Shown in pieces: positions 56,024-64,000 of a stretch of 64,000 nt of DNA; within the stretch, counting starts at the first letter, position 1; every line of letters begins with the position of its first letter. The position numbers and the translations under genes were made by a program. The DNA is taken from positions 621,592-685,591 of the forward strand of contig NZ_NFUR01000001.1 in assembly GCF_002127225.1 (NCBI RefSeq). The letters are read 5' to 3'. Source of the DNA: Sphingomonas sp. IBVSS2 (GTDB lineage: Bacteria; Pseudomonadota; Alphaproteobacteria; Sphingomonadales; Sphingomonadaceae). The notes under the pieces were generated by a model. The model was not told the origin of the DNA, did no database searches, and worked only from the letters and a program-made list of their open reading frames with translations.

Positions 56024-57153
56024 TGCGCCGGCTCCTCCAGATGTCCGGCCTGCGCCGGCTAGCCGCCATGATCGTCAAGGAGATGTGGGCGGTGCTGCGC
56101 GATCCGCAGGCACGGCTGGTGCTGTTCGTGCCGCCGCTGATGCAGCTCTTCATCTTCACCTATGCCACCACGCTCGACGTGAAGAATGTCGATATCGGCA
56201 TCCTGGACCGCAGTTCGGGCGCCCACTCCGTCGAGCTGGTGCAGCGCATCGCCGGCAGTCCCAATTTCCGCCGGATCGAGCGGCTGGCGACCCCGGCCGC
56301 GCTCAAGGCCGCGATCGACAACCAGAAGGTGATCGCCGCCCTGGTGATCGACGAGGATTTCGACCGCAATCTCGCGCGCGGCAAGACTGCCACGATCGGC
56401 CTGGTGCTCGACGGCCGCCGCTCCAACGCGGCGCAGATCGTGGCGGGGTATGTCACCAACATCGCGGGCGGCATGGGTGCCGAGCTCGCGCCCGCGCAGG
56501 TCCGCGGCGCGGCGGGCGGCAGCGTGGTGACCAACTGGTACAACCCCGCGCTCGACTATATCTGGTTCACCCTCCCTTCGCTGGTCGCGATCATCACGTC
56601 GGTCGCCGGCCTCGCCATCACCTCGCAATCGGTGGCGCGCGAGCGCGAGCTGGGGACGTTCGACCAGCTGATGGTCTCGCCGCTCCGGGTCCATGAGATA
56701 CTGATCGGCAAGATGGTGCCGCCCTTCGTGATCGGCATGATCAACGGCAGCGTCTATCTGGTGGTGGCGCCGCTGGTCTTCGGCGTGCCCTTCACCGGAT
56801 CGCTGCTGCTCTTCTGGCTGTCGCTCGGCATGTACCTGCTCGCGCTGATCGGCATGGGCATGCTCGTCTCCGCCGCTTCGCAGACGCAACAACAGGCCTT
56901 TCTCGGTGTTTTCCTCGTCACCACGCCGCTGATCCTGCTCTCGGGCTATGCCAGCCCGATCGACAACATGCCCGACTGGCTGCAGACGATCACCTATCTC
57001 GACCCCGCCCGCTATTTCCTCGTCATCGTCCAGGGGCTGTTCCTCAAGGCGATGCCGGCGGCGGCCGTGTTCCACCAGCTCTGGCCGCTCGCGCTGATCG
57101 CCTGCGTCACGCTCTCCGCCTCGGCCTGGCTCTTCCGCGCGCGCATGGAGTGA
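56023..57153 (+). CDS. ybhR: ABC-2 type permease (YbhR-like)
   Basis: A 376-residue permease, paralogous to the preceding one: KEMWAVLRDPQARLVLFVPP at the first helix, a periplasmic domain, WYNPALDYIWFTLPSLVAII and the cytoplasmic signature SVARERELGTFDQLMVSPLR. The same length as its partner, with a one-base overlap (TGATG). Together with ybhS, ybhF and the adaptor it forms a MacAB-like tripartite pump in layout, though of a different ABC type. Confidence 0.92.
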   Translation: MRRLLQMSGLRRLAAMIVKEMWAVLRDPQARLVLFVPPLMQLFIFTYATTLDVKNVDIGILDRSSGAHSVELVQRIAGSPNFRRIERLATPAALKAAIDNQKVIAALVIDEDFDRNLARGKTATIGLVLDGRRSNAAQIVAGYVTNIAGGMGAELAPAQVRGAAGGSVVTNWYNPALDYIWFTLPSLVAIITSVAGLAITSQSVARERELGTFDQLMVSPLRVHEILIGKMVPPFVIGMINGSVYLVVAPLVFGVPFTGSLLLFWLSLGMYLLALIGMGMLVSAASQTQQQAFLGVFLVTTPLILLSGYASPIDNMPDWLQTITYLDPARYFLVIVQGLFLKAMPAAAVFHQLWPLALIACVTLSASAWLFRARME

Positions 57154-57158
57154 TCCCG

Positions 57159-58562
57159 ATGATCCGCCCGCTTCCCCTGTTCCTGCCGCCCCTGCTGCTG
57201 GCGTCCGCCTGCACGGTCGGGCCGGACTATCATGCGCCCGAAACCAGGGCGGCGCCGGAATGGCTGGAGGCCGGTGCGCCGGGCCAGGTCGACCTGGCCT
57301 GGTGGGACCGGTTCGGCGATCCGCAACTCTCCGCGCTGGTGCGGCGGGCGGTGGCTTCCGGCCCCGATCTCAAGGAAGCCCGGGGCCGGCTCGCCGAGGC
57401 GCGGGCCAATCGCGAGGCGATCGCGGGCGGGCGGCTGCCCAGCGTGACCGCCACGGGCTCCGGGACCGAGAATGTGCTGAGCAACAACGGCCAGCTGCCG
57501 ATCGGCAACATCCCCTTTCCCGGCTTCTCGCGCGATTTCCCGCTCTTCGACCTGGGCTTCGACGCGAGCTGGGAAATCGACCTGTGGGGGCGCCGCACCC
57601 GCCAGATGCAGGGTGCCGCGGCACGCGAACAGAGCGCGGAATTCGCCCGGCGCGACGTGATGCTGACGCTGATCGCCGAAGTGGTGCGCAGCTATATGGA
57701 CCTGCGCGCCGCCCAGGCCGATACCGCCACCGCCGAGCAGCAGGCGCTTTCCAATGCCGAGCTGGCCCGCCTCACCCGCCTGCGCTTCGATGCGGGCGAG
57801 GCGTCGCGCCTCGATCTCGATCGTGCCGACGCCGCCGCCAGGGCAAGCGCGGCGGCGGTGCCCAATGCCAGGGCCCAGGCCAGTGCCGCCGCCTATCGCA
57901 TCGCCACGCTGGCGGGCGCGGCGCCGGAGCAGCTGGTGCCCGAGCTGCAAACGCCCGCCGCGCTGCCGGCGAGCCCCGATGCGATCCTGGTCGGCCTGCG
58001 CTCCGAGCTGCTCGAGCGCCGCCCCGATGTGCGCCGCGCCGAGCGCGACCTGGCGGCGGCCACGGCCGATATCGGCGTCGCCACCGCCGATCTCTTCCCG
58101 CGCTTCAGCCTGCTCGGCAGCATCGGCCAGCAGGCGCGCAAGCCCGGCGATCTCTTCTCGACCGATTCCACGCGCCTCCAGATCGGGCCCAGCTTCTCCT
58201 GGCCGATCTTCCAGGGCGGCACGATCCGCGCCCAGATCCGTGCCGCCGATGCCCGCGCCGACCAGGCGGCGGCCCGCTATGAGAAAGCAGTGCTCGGTGC
58301 GCTTTCGGACAGCGAGGCGGCGATCAACCGTTTCCTCAACGCCCGCACCGCCGCGGACGAGGCCGCCGCATCGCTCGAACGCGAGCAGGGCGCCTTCGCG
58401 CTTGCCCGCAAGCGTGCGGATCGCGGCGAGGACGATCGCCTGACGTTCGAGCGCGCGCGCCAGTCGCTCCTCTCCGCCCAGCAGCGCGACCAGCAGGCGC
58501 GCGCGGCCAAGGCGCAGGCGGCGACGGCGCTCTACAAGGCGCTTGGCGGGGGCTGGAGCTAG
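57159..58562 (+). CDS. Outer membrane efflux lipoprotein, NodT family
   Basis: A 467-residue TolC-like channel protein with lipobox LLASAC near residue 18 and the NodT opening CTVGPDYHAPE. Two repeats of the TolC fold are seen, the second beginning RRPDVRRAERDLAAATADIG. This gives the exporter its outer membrane exit and makes a complete envelope-spanning pump, which is absent as a linked gene in E. coli ybhGFSR. ATG 57159 is chosen with GGAG 8 bases upstream; GTG 57150 is possible. Convergent with the kinase gene, 7 bases away. Confidence 0.94.
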   Translation: MIRPLPLFLPPLLLASACTVGPDYHAPETRAAPEWLEAGAPGQVDLAWWDRFGDPQLSALVRRAVASGPDLKEARGRLAEARANREAIAGGRLPSVTATGSGTENVLSNNGQLPIGNIPFPGFSRDFPLFDLGFDASWEIDLWGRRTRQMQGAAAREQSAEFARRDVMLTLIAEVVRSYMDLRAAQADTATAEQQALSNAELARLTRLRFDAGEASRLDLDRADAAARASAAAVPNARAQASAAAYRIATLAGAAPEQLVPELQTPAALPASPDAILVGLRSELLERRPDVRRAERDLAAATADIGVATADLFPRFSLLGSIGQQARKPGDLFSTDSTRLQIGPSFSWPIFQGGTIRAQIRAADARADQAAARYEKAVLGALSDSEAAINRFLNARTAADEAAASLEREQGAFALARKRADRGEDDRLTFERARQSLLSAQQRDQQARAAKAQAATALYKALGGGWS

Positions 58563-58569
58563 CGAGCCG

Positions 58570-60162
58570 TCAGGCCGCGGGCACGCGGATCTCGAAGCGG
58601 GTCCCGCGCTCCGCCGCCGCCAGCGCGATCGTGCCGCCATGCGAGGCGAGCAGCGAACGGGCGATCGGCAGGCCCAGCCCCGTGCCGCCCGCGGCCCGGC
58701 GGCTGGTGAAGAAGGGCTCGAAGATGCGGGCGCGATCGGCCTCCGGGATGCCGGGGCCGTTGTCGGCGACGGCCAGCAGGATCTCGCTTCCCGTCTCCGA
58801 CACGGCGATCCGCACCCGATCGGCGCCGGCCTGGCGGCTGTTCTCGACCAGGCTGCCGACGATCGCTTCCAGCATCGGCCCGGGCATGGCGGCGCCGGGC
58901 AGCGTGTCCGGCAGGTCGATGGTGACGATCGGCCCGCGATCCGCCCAGGCATCGGCGATCCGGTGCAGCGCCAGCGCGATGTCGGCCGAGGCGCCGGTCT
59001 CGGCCTCGGCCATGTCGGCGCGCGCCAGCTCGAGCAGCCGGGTGACGAGCTGGGCGAGCCGGTCGGCATCGGCACCGGCATTGGCGAGGAAGCGGCGGCG
59101 GTCGGCCTCGTGCATTTCCGCGTGGTGATCCTCGAGGATCTCGATCACGCCGCGGATGCCGGCCAGGGGCGTCTTGAACTCGTGGCTCACCGCATGGGCG
59201 AAGTCGCGCAGATAGCGCGAGCGCCGGTCGATCGCGCCGGCCATGGTGGCGAAGTCGGAATAGAGCGCCTGGATCTCGATCGCGGCGGTGCGCGGCACTT
59301 CTGGCACGGTGCCGCCGCCGCGCGCCACGTCGCGCGTCGCCTGGCTCAGCATCTCGATCGGCCGGGCGATGCCGCGCGAGAGTAGGCCGCTCAGCACGAC
59401 GAGCGTGGCGAAGATCGCGCCGATGCCGAACAGGATCTTGCCGCGATCCTCATAGAGCCCGCGGAACAGCGCGCGCGGCGAGCGCGAGAGCAGCAGCACC
59501 GCAACGACCTTGCCATTCGCCAGCACCGGACGGGCATGATGGATGCGCAGGCCCGATGCGCGGCTCAGCCATTCAAAGGCATATTCGGGATGATAGTCGC
59601 CGCGGCGGCGCAGCACGGTCTCGGGCCGCCCGCGGGCCGCCATGGCGAGTTCGGACAGGCCGGCCAGGCTCTTGCCGGCGTTCTTGCCGATCAGGATGCG
59701 GCCGTCGGGGGCGAGCAGCAGGATCGAGGCGAGCGTCGCGTCTCCGGTGGCGTTGACCAGCGGGGCGAGCCGGCCGGCGGCGGCCAGGGCGTCGGGCGCC
59801 GCGCTTCCCGGCAGCGCGACCGGCTCCGGGCGTTCCGGCAGCGGCCTGGTGCCGAGGTCGATGGTCGAGAGCGGCCCGCCCGCGATCCCGCTCGACGCGC
59901 GGGGCGGCTCGCGCACCAGCTCGGGCCCGGGCGAGCCCGGCCATTCGGCACTGGCGACGGCGGCGAGCGCGGTGCCCTGGGCGATCAGCTCCGCCTCGGT
60001 CTGGCGCACCAGCGTGTTCTCATAGACGCGCAGGAACAGCGCGCCCGCGCCGGGCAGGGCGGCGACGAATATCAAAGTGGCGAGCAGGATCGTCCGCAGC
60101 CGCAGCCGCGGCCAGTGGCGCCGCACCGGCGCCTTGAGCGTTTCGATCAGGCCCCGGAGCAC
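58570..60162 (-). CDS. Sensor histidine kinase
   Basis: A 530-residue sensor kinase. Membrane helices at about 23-45 and 230-250 enclose a periplasmic sensor domain of nearly 190 residues. A HAMP-like region follows (SRGIARPIEMLSQATRDVA). H-box AHAVSHEFKTPLAGIRG, N-box LVENSRQAGA, G1 DNGPGIPEADRARIFEPFF and G2 GGTGLGLPIARSL are intact. GTG start lies inside the end of the response regulator gene (16-base overlap). Signal unknown. Confidence 0.93.
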   Translation of the reverse strand: MLRGLIETLKAPVRRHWPRLRLRTILLATLIFVAALPGAGALFLRVYENTLVRQTEAELIAQGTALAAVASAEWPGSPGPELVREPPRASSGIAGGPLSTIDLGTRPLPERPEPVALPGSAAPDALAAAGRLAPLVNATGDATLASILLLAPDGRILIGKNAGKSLAGLSELAMAARGRPETVLRRRGDYHPEYAFEWLSRASGLRIHHARPVLANGKVVAVLLLSRSPRALFRGLYEDRGKILFGIGAIFATLVVLSGLLSRGIARPIEMLSQATRDVARGGGTVPEVPRTAAIEIQALYSDFATMAGAIDRRSRYLRDFAHAVSHEFKTPLAGIRGVIEILEDHHAEMHEADRRRFLANAGADADRLAQLVTRLLELARADMAEAETGASADIALALHRIADAWADRGPIVTIDLPDTLPGAAMPGPMLEAIVGSLVENSRQAGADRVRIAVSETGSEILLAVADNGPGIPEADRARIFEPFFTSRRAAGGTGLGLPIARSLLASHGGTIALAAAERGTRFEIRVPAA

Positions 60163-60863
60163 GGGCCGATGCGATATCCGATGCCGGGGCGCGTCTCGAT
60201 CAGGTCCTGCGCGCCGGCCTGGGCGAACTTCGCGCGCAGGTTGCGGACATGGCTGTCGATCGTCCGGTCGGTGAGCGCGAAGCCGGGGCCGCGCAGCCGG
60301 TCGATCAGCGCGTCGCGGCTGAACACCTTGGAGGGCATGGCCGCCAGCGTGCGCAATATGCCGAACTCGGTGACGGTGAGCGGCACCGGCGCGCCCGCCC
60401 AGCTGGCGTCCCAGCTCTCGGGATCGAGGGCGAGCCGGCCGTGACGGATCGCTCCGGCGGCGCGATCGACGGCGGGCGGATGCGCGGCGGTGCGGCGGAG
60501 CACCGCCATCACCCGCGCCACCACTTCGCGCGGCGAGAAGGGCTTGGTGACATAATCGTCCGCGCCCAGCTCGATGCCGAGGATCCGGTCGATCTCGTCG
60601 TCGCGCGAGGATAGGAACAGGATGGGCAGCCCGCCCTCGGCGCGCAGCCTGCGGCAGACTTCCAGCCCGTCCATGCGCGGCATGTTGATGTCCAGTACGA
60701 TCAGGTCGGGCTGGCCGCTCGCCGCGATCCGCAGCGTTTCCTCGCCGTCCGCCGCCTCGATCGTCTCCAGGCCCGCCTTGGCGAGCGCGAAGACGAGCAA
60801 TTGCCGGATGTGCGGATCGTCATCGGCGACGAGGATGGTGCGGGGCATGGGGCATTGGATCAT
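60147..60863 (-). CDS. OmpR/PhoB family response regulator
   Basis: A 238-residue regulator: receiver domain with acidic pocket (VADDDPHIRQLL), phospho-Asp in VLDINMPRMDGLEV and the Lys in YVTKPFSPREVV. The C-terminal winged helix has TVTEFGILRTLAAM, then TIDSHVRNLRAKF and ETRPGIGYR. ATG 60863 overlaps the upstream stop (ATGA) and is preferred; ATG 60848 is an alternative. It works with the kinase encoded behind it. Confidence 0.93.
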   Translation of the reverse strand: MIQCPMPRTILVADDDPHIRQLLVFALAKAGLETIEAADGEETLRIAASGQPDLIVLDINMPRMDGLEVCRRLRAEGGLPILFLSSRDDEIDRILGIELGADDYVTKPFSPREVVARVMAVLRRTAAHPPAVDRAAGAIRHGRLALDPESWDASWAGAPVPLTVTEFGILRTLAAMPSKVFSRDALIDRLRGPGFALTDRTIDSHVRNLRAKFAQAGAQDLIETRPGIGYRIGPCSGA

Positions 60864-62467
60864 CGCGAGGGTGCTCCGGTCAACGGCGGAGTGGTATTGG
60901 CGACGGCATTGGCGATGGCGTCGCCCGCTGGTGCCGTGGCCGAGCCTGCCGCGGGGGCGGGCTGCTCGGCTGCGATGGGCCGGAGCGTCCCGCCGCAATC
61001 CCGCTCCATGCCCGGCGGCGCCGGAGCCGCGGCGGGTGGATTGGGCCCGAGCAGACGCCGCGCCGTCTCCAGCCGATATCGTCCGCGCCAGGTCCAGCTC
61101 CGCCAGTCGGATTGGTGCCGCGCGAGATCGGCCATGACCTGTCCGCGGACATGGCGCACCCGGTCGCGGAATGCGGGCGGCAGCGGCCGGCGCTCGAGCG
61201 CGACCAGGGCGAGCAGCGACGAGGAGCCGGTCTGCGCGAGATAGCAAAGGTCCAGCGCCACCCCGCGCCCGCCCGTTTCGCGGGCATGGCGCACATTCCA
61301 GGCGGCGGCGCTCGCCTCGAGATCGACGATGCTCGCCGTGCTCAGCACCAGGGCCGCCATCAGCGCATTGGCGTTGATCAGCCAGGCGGCGCTCCTGCCC
61401 ATGAGCATCCGCCAGCAGATCAATGCGAGCCCGATCGCCACCAGCCCCATCCAGGCGAGCGCGGCGATGCGGAAGCCGGTGAGCGAATAGGCGGCGACAT
61501 AGTCGAGCGTGCGCAGGATCGAGGAGGCGACGAGGAGCAGGTTCTGCGCCACCCACAGCACCACCAGCCGGCGGATCGCCGGATCGGCGGCGCTGGCCGA
61601 GCCGGGCTTCAGCGCCGCCAGCACGAACAGCCCGGCGAGCAGGGCGGTGGCGATCAGCGGATAGGCGCCGCGATGGGCATAGTCGGCTAGCGTCACGCCC
61701 TGGGGCAGGGGGGCGCCGCTCCACAGAAAGGCGAGGTCGAGCCCGTTCTGGATCGCGAACACGAAGTTGAACAGCAGGAGCGAAAGCAGCAGCGAGGCGG
61801 CCGGGATGCCGGGCAGGGCGATCTCCGTGCGCGGCAGCAGGGTCGCGGCGCACGTGGCCCAGCGGGTGGGGCGCAGGCTCGGCCAGACCAGCATCAGCAG
61901 CAGGGCCCAGAACAGCAGCTCGGCGAAACCGGGCAGGCGGACCCGGGTGAGCGCTTGGGCGATGATCGGGTTGGCGCTGGCGAACAGCGCGACGAACAAA
62001 GCAGTCATCGCCAGCGGCAAGGCGAGCAGGACGGCGAGCCCCGCCGGGCCATGCCCGCCGCGGCGCGGGCGCAGGCGGGCGAGGCGGATCAGGTCGAGCA
62101 CCGGGGCGAGCGGCCCGCTCAGCCCGTGCGCGGCCAGGCGCAGGCTCCAGCGCCAGGCATCGTCGAACCTGCCGATGCGCGGCATCAGCGCCGCGATCGA
62201 GAGCGCGCTCCAGAACAGCACCCATCCGAGGCCGGCGGGATCATGCGCCAGCACGATCGCGAAGCCTGCCGCGATCGCCAGCGCCACCAGGCTCGGCCGC
62301 CGCCGGAGCGCCGGGCGGGCGGCGAGCAGCGCGCCGATCCAGGCAAGGGCGAAGCCGCCGATCCACGATCCCGCCGCGCTGCCGAGGAACAGCCGGTCCA
62401 TCGCGGCGATGATCGCGATCGCGGCGGCGATCTTGCGCAGGAAGGTGAAGCGTGCGGTGCGGGCCAT
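60860..62467 (-). CDS. DUF4153/DUF4173-type polytopic membrane protein
   Basis: A 535-residue membrane protein with about eleven hydrophobic segments in the first 380 residues, for example AGLAVLLALPLAMTALFVAL and ASLLLSLLLFNFVFAI. A soluble C-terminal region holds two Arg-rich helices and a Pro/Ala tail. The pattern SANPIIAQALTRVRLPGFAE, FWALLLMLVWPSLRP fits DUF4173-like proteins, of unknown function. It lies first in an operon with a two-component system, coupled by a 4-base overlap, so it may supply or modulate the signal. Confidence 0.78.
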   Translation of the reverse strand: MARTARFTFLRKIAAAIAIIAAMDRLFLGSAAGSWIGGFALAWIGALLAARPALRRRPSLVALAIAAGFAIVLAHDPAGLGWVLFWSALSIAALMPRIGRFDDAWRWSLRLAAHGLSGPLAPVLDLIRLARLRPRRGGHGPAGLAVLLALPLAMTALFVALFASANPIIAQALTRVRLPGFAELLFWALLLMLVWPSLRPTRWATCAATLLPRTEIALPGIPAASLLLSLLLFNFVFAIQNGLDLAFLWSGAPLPQGVTLADYAHRGAYPLIATALLAGLFVLAALKPGSASAADPAIRRLVVLWVAQNLLLVASSILRTLDYVAAYSLTGFRIAALAWMGLVAIGLALICWRMLMGRSAAWLINANALMAALVLSTASIVDLEASAAAWNVRHARETGGRGVALDLCYLAQTGSSSLLALVALERRPLPPAFRDRVRHVRGQVMADLARHQSDWRSWTWRGRYRLETARRLLGPNPPAAAPAPPGMERDCGGTLRPIAAEQPAPAAGSATAPAGDAIANAVANTTPPLTGAPSR

Positions 62468-62579
62468 GCGGGTCTCCCAGGTTCGGGAGCGTCGATGCGC
62501 CCGCGCCGTCCAGCCGGAGCGCCGAGGGCCAAGGAGAGGTTGTGCAGGATCGATGCAGGACGATAGAGGCGCCCGGACC

Positions 62580-63869
62580 ATGACTGCGCTTCCCGCCCTC
62601 GGCTTCGATTTCGGCACCACCAATTCCGTCGCGGCGCTGGCGGGCGATACGGGATCCGAGCTGGTGCGGCTGGAAGGGCCCGAACGGGGCGATCCCGTTT
62701 TCCGCTCGGCGCTTTGCTTCTGGCAGGACGAGGCGGAGCGCGGCGGCCTGGGCGTCGCGGCCGGCCCCTGGGCGATCGCCGAATATCTCGACTTTCCCGA
62801 GGGCAGCCGTTTCCTCCAATCGTTCAAGTCGGTCGCGGCGAGTGCGAGCTTCGAGCATGCCATCGTCTTCGAACGGCGGCTGCGCTTCGAGGAACTGGGC
62901 CGCACCTTCCTGGCGCTGATGGCGGCGCGGGCCGAGGGGGCGCTGACCGGCGGCGCGCGGCGCGTGGTGGTGGGCCGCCCGGTCGAATATGCCGGCAGCC
63001 GGCCGGACGCGGCGCTTGCCCGGCAGCGCTACGACGCGATGTTCGCCGGCTTCGGCGCCGAGGTCCATTATGTCTATGAGCCGCTGGGCGCGGCGTTCAG
63101 CTACGCCACCCGGATCGCCGAACCGGCGACCGTGCTGGTGGCGGATTTCGGCGGCGGCACCAGCGATTTCTCGGTGGTGCGGATCGAGGCGCCGGGGGCG
63201 GCGCGGCGCTGTTCCCCGCTCGCCCATGCCGGTGTCGGCATTGCCGGAGACCGGTTCGACCAGCGCATCGTCGAGCATCTGATCCTGCCGCTGCTCGGCA
63301 AGGGCGGGCGCTATCGCTCGTTCGACAAGGTGCTGGACATTCCCGCGGGCTGGTTCGCCGATTTCTCGGACTGGTCGCGCCTGGCGCTGATGCGCAACCG
63401 CAAGACGCTAGCCGAGCTGGAGAAGCTCCGGCGCGCGGCGCTCGATCCGCAGGCGATCGGGCGGATGATCGCCGTGGTCGAGGGCGAGCTGGGCTATCAG
63501 CTCTATCATGCGGTCGGCGCGCTCAAGCGGGCGCTCTCCGCCGAGGAAGCCGCGCACTTCCATTTCGAGGGTGGCGATCTGGCGATCGAAGCCGATGTCA
63601 CCCGCAGCGAATTCGAGGCCTGGATCGCACCCGACATGGCGCGGATCGAGGCGGCGGTGGACCGGGCGCTGGCGCTTGCCGGCATGGATGCCCGGGCGAT
63701 CGACCGCGTGTTCCTGACGGGCGGTACCTCGCTCACGCCGCGCGTCCGCCGGCTGTTCGAGGAGCGCTTCGGCGGGGAAAGGATCGCGGCCGGCGGCGAG
63801 CTCACGTCGATCGCGCATGGGCTCGCGCTGATCGGCTGCCAGGAAGATATGTCCGCCTGGACGGCCTGA
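62580..63869 (+). CDS. Hsp70 family protein (YegD-like, without clear substrate domain)
   Basis: A 429-residue protein with only the actin-like ATPase domain: phosphate-1 motif GFDFGTTNSVAALAGD at 8-23, phosphate-2 VLVADFGGGTSDFSVV at about 183-198, and adenosine motif VFLTGGTSLTPRVRRLF near 380. The DnaK-type peptide-binding domain is missing, as in E. coli YegD. Function is not established; a chaperone-like or regulatory ATPase is assumed. ATG is 112 bases from the divergent membrane gene. Confidence 0.9.
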   Translation: MTALPALGFDFGTTNSVAALAGDTGSELVRLEGPERGDPVFRSALCFWQDEAERGGLGVAAGPWAIAEYLDFPEGSRFLQSFKSVAASASFEHAIVFERRLRFEELGRTFLALMAARAEGALTGGARRVVVGRPVEYAGSRPDAALARQRYDAMFAGFGAEVHYVYEPLGAAFSYATRIAEPATVLVADFGGGTSDFSVVRIEAPGAARRCSPLAHAGVGIAGDRFDQRIVEHLILPLLGKGGRYRSFDKVLDIPAGWFADFSDWSRLALMRNRKTLAELEKLRRAALDPQAIGRMIAVVEGELGYQLYHAVGALKRALSAEEAAHFHFEGGDLAIEADVTRSEFEAWIAPDMARIEAAVDRALALAGMDARAIDRVFLTGGTSLTPRVRRLFEERFGGERIAAGGELTSIAHGLALIGCQEDMSAWTA

Positions 63870-63876
63870 GGCGCTC

Positions 63877-64000
63877 TCACCCCGTCGTGGCGATCGGCGC
63901 CAGCGTGCCGAGCCATGCGACGAGCACCAGCACGATCACCGCGCAGGCGGCCTCCAGGGCCAGGCTGATCCGCAGCGCGGCGACAGCGCCGCGATGGTCG
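63877..64000 (-). CDS. CopD family copper export/resistance protein, 3' end (partial)
   Basis: The minus strand carries the last about 41 residues of an open frame ending in a hydrophobic helix, AVIVLVLVAWLGTLAP, followed by a short tail and TGA. The pattern (a basic residue, LRISLALE, then a helix ending AWLGTLAP) is the usual C-terminus of CopD proteins, which transport copper across the inner membrane. The rest lies outside the window, so the assignment is tentative. It ends 8 bases after the convergent Hsp70 gene. Confidence 0.5.
   Translation of the reverse strand, partial: DHRGAVAALRISLALEAACAVIVLVLVAWLGTLAPIATTG

Overview
The window reads as ordinary chromosome of a GC-rich alphaproteobacterium, most likely a member of the Sphingomonadaceae. 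This rests on gene content and sequence style: tightly packed genes with many 4-base start/stop overlaps, a ubiquinone pathway (ubiG, coq7), a TonB-rich envelope, the proA-nadD-rsfS-rlmH-envC-ctpA order, alphaproteobacterial LexA-type direct repeats (GAAC-N7-GAAC) and an EcfG-type promoter. No rRNA, tRNA, IS element, prophage or CRISPR array was seen, and no gap exceeds 300 bases.

Region by region. 1-4.7 kb: 3' part of recQ, then small genes, a fatty-acid-hydroxylase-type membrane enzyme and a GMC oxidoreductase. 4.7-9.5 kb: an inverted intergenic repeat, the nitrogen pair glnK-amtB (minus strand) behind a near-perfect sigma-54 promoter, a second hydroxylase-type protein and a MipA/OmpV porin-like protein behind an EcfG-type promoter. 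9.4-11.4 kb: a TPP riboswitch and thiC. 11.4-18.1 kb: small unknowns, a secreted Rid-family protein lacking the usual arginine, a pair of FSGRPNP-motif proteins, and an S41 peptidase lipoprotein. 18.2-22.1 kb: ung, an endonuclease III-like gene with a LexA-type box, GFA, CsaA-like and DUF4287 proteins, ubiG. 22.2-27.5 kb: lysC, two TonB-like proteins flanking an NPD-family flavoprotein, a PadR regulator with its membrane partner. 27.7-35.1 kb: ptsP, a RodZ-like protein, cpoB-like, tilS and ftsH. 35.1-43.9 kb: DUF3667 protein, proA, a ParDE-type toxin-antitoxin cassette fused by overlap to nadD, rsfS, rlmH, envC, ctpA, dsbB-like, coq7. 44-51.4 kb: a GT87-like protein, a radical SAM DNA modification/repair protein behind a LexA-type box, an Lrp/VOC divergent pair, a beta-helix/di-heme cytochrome pair, and a DUF4130-UdgX fusion. 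51.5-58.6 kb: a CecR-type TetR regulator with a perfect 18-bp palindrome at its promoter, followed by a YbhGFSR-like ABC exporter and a NodT-type outer membrane factor. 58.6-64 kb: a DUF4153/DUF4173-type membrane protein with a two-component system, an Hsp70-family protein without a clear substrate domain, and the end of a CopD-like gene.

The strongest theme is DNA repair. Three exact GAAC-N7-GAAC direct repeats lie within about 45 bases of start codons. Two precede repair-type genes (endonuclease III-like and radical SAM) and one precedes a gene of unknown function. The radical SAM gene normally sits next to a DUF4130/UdgX gene; here the partner is fused and lies 3.25 kb away, separated by four unrelated genes. 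The exporter operon and the paired FSGRPNP genes are the other places where something incompletely described may lie.
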